Of a DNA stretch of 17,712 bases, positions 15,730 through 17,712 are shown piece by piece (the first letter of the stretch is position 1; every line of letters starts with the position of its first letter). The position numbers and the translations under genes were made by a program. The notes under the pieces were generated by a model. It saw only the letters and a program-made list of their open reading frames with translations, was not told where the DNA came from and searched no databases. Origin of the DNA: Bacilli bacterium (lineage in GTDB: Bacteria > Bacillota_I > Bacilli_A > ML615J-28 > CAG-313). The DNA is taken from positions 1 through 17,712 of the forward strand of contig CAADXH010000126.1 of assembly GCA_900752975.1 (NCBI GenBank), written 5' to 3'.

Positions 15730-16532
15730 TGAAACATACAACTCTTGACTGTTATGGTGCGAATGAACACCAATTAAACGATATGAAAGTTGTTAACCAA
15801 CTTTTGACTGATGCAAGTTATATATTAGATTTAGACCCAATTTGTCCTCCTACTATTGTTCCTTATTATTATGGTAGAGTGGCAGAGGATATAGGTATTA
15901 GCGCTTATGTTTTATTAGAAGGAGGACATATAACAATTCACACATTCCCCCTTCGTGAATGCTATTTCATTGATTGTTTTACAACTAAAGATTTTGATGA
16001 AAACAAATTAACTGAATTTTTAATGCGCCGTCTTCCTTTTGATGAAAAGAATTCAATCATTAATACGGTAACAAGAGTTAAGGGAACATTTAATGTAAAA
16101 CCATATGATCCCGTTGCGGATTTTGGTCCACACTTAATGGCAGAAATTGAAGTTGATCATCAAATTAAAATGGAAGAAATGTTTGATTTTCTTGAAAAGA
16201 CAGTTTATGATATTAATATGGATCCCATCACAAGACCATATGTTGTTAAAAGCACATTAAATAATCCGAAATATTTATCAGGTATTATTGTCATTGCTCA
16301 AAGCCATATTGCTTTACATTATGATTATGAACAAAACAGAATTCTTGCTGACATATTCTCTTGTATGGCATTTGACTACACTCAAATTGAATCTGTATTA
16401 TCTAGACTTGGTAAAATTGTATCAAATGAACTTGTTCCAAGAGGAAGTAAACATATTTACAAAATAAAAACTAATACTATTAATGAAAGAATTCTTGCTT
16501 CTACTAAATGGCAAAAAGTTGTTGGTAAATAG
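15729..16532 (+). CDS. Tandem SpeD-family pyruvoyl decarboxylase (S-adenosylmethionine or arginine decarboxylase)
   Basis: This 267-residue protein holds two SpeD-like units of about 130 residues each. Using class 1B numbering (Ser55, Ser63, His68, Glu72, Cys83), the C-terminal half has Ser184, Ser192 (in AQSHIALH), His197, Glu201 and Cys212, all at the exact spacing. Ser192 is the likely self-cleavage and pyruvoyl-forming residue. The N-terminal half has Ser58 and His71 but Gly66 (EGGHITIH), Leu75 and Thr86 in place of the serine, glutamate and cysteine, so it cannot make a pyruvoyl group. An AAGGA site lies 9 bases before the start, which overlaps the speB stop by one base. SpeD normally makes decarboxylated S-adenosylmethionine for spermidine synthesis. 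Some SpeD homologues are arginine or ornithine decarboxylases, and pairing with an agmatinase makes that plausible here. Confidence 0.82.
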   Translation: MKHTTLDCYGANEHQLNDMKVVNQLLTDASYILDLDPICPPTIVPYYYGRVAEDIGISAYVLLEGGHITIHTFPLRECYFIDCFTTKDFDENKLTEFLMRRLPFDEKNSIINTVTRVKGTFNVKPYDPVADFGPHLMAEIEVDHQIKMEEMFDFLEKTVYDINMDPITRPYVVKSTLNNPKYLSGIIVIAQSHIALHYDYEQNRILADIFSCMAFDYTQIESVLSRLGKIVSNELVPRGSKHIYKIKTNTINERILASTKWQKVVGK

Positions 16533-16537
16533 ATACT

Positions 16538-17251
16538 ATGAATGAACGTAGAGCATTAATTGATACAAAACTAAAAGAAGTAAATAAGTTAATTAATGGT
16601 GGCAAATCAATTGATTACATAGAGGCCAATAAAATATTAGAACAAGTTATGGATCCTGCTCAAAAACTTTACTATTACACAGGTTTAAATAGTGATCGTG
16701 AAACCTTATTCTTGTGCTATTCATATTATGCTTACGTAAATGAAGCATTATATAATGAAAAACATCTAGATAAGTATGTAAACACCTCACTTGTGTATTA
16801 TAATAACGCGGCTGAACTAAGAGGGGAAATTAAAAAGAAAACAGAACAAGAAACTAGAGAAATGTTTGAACTATATGCCAAAATTTCTTCTTTATGTAAA
16901 TTTGTTTCTACTAATCAAGTAAATGATGAATTATTAAAGCAAGTAAAACCAGCATATAACTTCTATAAAAAAACTAAAAATGTTGAAGATTTAATCCATT
17001 ATTTAGGTATTTTAGAGTATGTTGCTTTATTAAATGTGCATGATAATGAAAGCAAAAAAGCTCTTAAGATTTATCTAAAGTGTATTAAAGTTGCGAAAAA
17101 GATATTTGAAATATCAAAAAATAAAGAAACAAAAGAACTATTAATCAATTGTTATCAAGATACATTGAGACTTGCTAATGACCTAAAAATTAATTTATCA
17201 AAGATGCAATTAGATTATGAATTAAATAGATTAAGGGAGGAGAGAATATGA
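16538..17251 (+). CDS. All-helical protein of unknown function in the speB-speD-like operon
   Basis: This 237-residue cytosolic protein has no signal or membrane segment. Most of its length is amphipathic helix. Repeated patterns such as LFLCYSYYAYVNEALYNEKH and ALKIYLKCIKVAKKIFEISK resemble TPR-type helical hairpins, but I do not recognise a family. It is rich in Lys, Glu and Tyr. The gene begins 5 bases after the SpeD-like gene with no visible Shine-Dalgarno, so it probably depends on translational coupling. It ends in TGA within ATGA, the start of the next gene. This stop shows the standard code, because tryptophans around it use TGG. A scaffold or regulatory role is only a guess. Confidence 0.75.
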   Translation: MNERRALIDTKLKEVNKLINGGKSIDYIEANKILEQVMDPAQKLYYYTGLNSDRETLFLCYSYYAYVNEALYNEKHLDKYVNTSLVYYNNAAELRGEIKKKTEQETREMFELYAKISSLCKFVSTNQVNDELLKQVKPAYNFYKKTKNVEDLIHYLGILEYVALLNVHDNESKKALKIYLKCIKVAKKIFEISKNKETKELLINCYQDTLRLANDLKINLSKMQLDYELNRLREERI

Positions 17252-17589
17252 AAATGATTTTTAATCTATTAGAGGCAACTCCAGCTCCCCCAACATGGTG
17301 GTGGCCTTGTATTATTGTTTTGATTGCGGTATTATTTATACCTTGGGTAGTTTTACTAATTTACGCATTAACTGTAAAATACCGTGTGAGACTATACAGT
17401 GAAGGAAATTTGATTGGCACATACATGTTTAAAAAGAACACACCATTAAGTGAAATTAAATTACCTGAACGTAAGGGATATACTATTGAAGGTTTATTCC
17501 GAGATGAAGAATTCATGTTACCACTTGAATTTGATAAAATGCCTAATAGGAATTTAAAACTTTATATTAAATGGATAGAAACTAAGTAG
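17248..17589 (+). CDS. Small membrane protein with a single InlB/Flg_new-type repeat
   Basis: This 113-residue protein has a short N-terminus, a hydrophobic segment (about 20-43) after a Trp-rich PPTWWWP stretch, and then a domain of about 65 residues. The domain follows the InlB/Flg_new pattern: KGYTIEGLFRDEEFMLPLEF, then NLKLYIKW, with Leu in place of the usual Trp of GW. The residues just after the membrane segment (KYRVR) are positive, which predicts a cytoplasmic C-terminus, unusual for a repeat best known from surface proteins. The same repeat type occurs in the 3975-8000 lipoprotein. A very strong GGGAGG lies 7 bases before the ATG, and the start overlaps the previous stop as ATGA. It is the last gene before a terminator. 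The function is unknown. Confidence 0.75.
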   Translation: MKMIFNLLEATPAPPTWWWPCIIVLIAVLFIPWVVLLIYALTVKYRVRLYSEGNLIGTYMFKKNTPLSEIKLPERKGYTIEGLFRDEEFMLPLEFDKMPNRNLKLYIKWIETK

Positions 17590-17590
17590 A

Positions 17591-17622
17591 AGATGTTTAA
17601 TTTAATTATTAAATATCTTTTT
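17591..17622 (+). terminator. AT-rich terminator of the speB-speD-like operon
   Basis: AGATGTTTAA (17591-17600) pairs with TTAAATATCT (17609-17618), with one G-T pair and an 8-base loop, followed by TTTTCTT. The stem is weak in GC but well placed, right after the last stop codon. Confidence 0.65.
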
Positions 17623-17712
17623 CTTATAAAGGAGACTAACTATTAATAGTCAAGATAAATGATAACTTTTTTGTAAAAAAAAGAGACCAGAGTGTGAAAA
17701 GGGATGTCACTC
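17623..17712 (+). other. Non-coding end of window, possible start of a leader region
   Basis: No gene is visible. AAAGGAG at 17628-17634 has no start codon at a usable distance. ACTATTAATAGT (17639-17650) is a perfect 12-base palindrome, flanked so that GACTA could pair with TAGTC. The last 23 bases can form a small GAGTG/CACTC hairpin, but the sequence is cut off, so no RNA element can be named. Confidence 0.3.

Noticed and set aside
15480..15773. Minus-strand frame across the speB/speD-like junction
   Set aside because: It lies over conserved catalytic codons of the ureohydrolase and the coupled start of the next gene, and has no promoter or ribosome site.
15729..16532. The SpeD-like gene as an accidental fusion or misassembly of two speD genes
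   Set aside because: The reading frame is continuous, both halves are diverged from each other, and the loss of catalytic residues in one half is coordinated, as expected for an old functional fusion.
17685..17712. T-box or other riboswitch at the right edge
   Set aside because: Only one weak hairpin is visible, with no diagnostic conserved motif, and the sequence ends before any terminator or gene.

Overview
This window comes from an AT-rich, low-GC Gram-positive-type bacterium. Genes are preceded by Shine-Dalgarno sites, most stop codons are TAA, and intergenic hairpin-plus-T-run terminators are common. All tryptophans I checked use TGG, and at least one gene (16538-17251) ends in TGA, so the standard bacterial code fits better than the Mycoplasma code. 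A peptidoglycan amidase, a PTS-type permease and a lipoprotein built of Ig-like and InlB-type repeats suggest a walled or wall-interacting member of the Bacilli near Erysipelotrichia, Acholeplasmatales, Izemoplasmatales or related gut lineages. That placement is inference. No tRNA, rRNA, insertion sequence, phage gene or CRISPR array was seen.

Layout. At 90-1232 (minus) lies a PTS EIIC-type permease with its own terminator and promoter. It diverges from a three-gene plus-strand operon (1402-3833): MATE exporter, YbaK-type tRNA deacylase and flavin-reductase-like protein, closed by a clean terminator. A 29-bp tandem duplication and a possible catabolite operator precede a 1341-residue lipoprotein (3975-8000). 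That protein carries four Ig-like domains, four InlB/Flg_new repeats (two of them split by large insertions) and a zinc amidase domain. Next come two adjacent, paralogous secreted proteins of unknown function (8135-9359).

The region 9422-13544 is a self-contained drug-resistance-type unit: a promoter with a perfect palindromic operator, a MarR regulator, and two ABC half-transporters. The two halves carry the signature of a heterodimer with one degenerate ATP site. A separately promoted MFS transporter follows (13620-14771).

The last operon (14839-17589) begins with an agmatinase-type ureohydrolase, translationally coupled to an unusual tandem SpeD-family protein. Its N-terminal half has lost the pyruvoyl-forming serine, while its C-terminal half keeps the full catalytic set at the exact family spacing. 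Two uncharacterised genes follow: an all-helical protein and a small membrane protein with an InlB-type repeat. No spermidine synthase or arginine decarboxylase is visible in the window. The SpeD-like protein may therefore be an S-adenosylmethionine decarboxylase, or an arginine decarboxylase feeding the agmatinase. This tandem SpeD operon is the most noteworthy part of the window.
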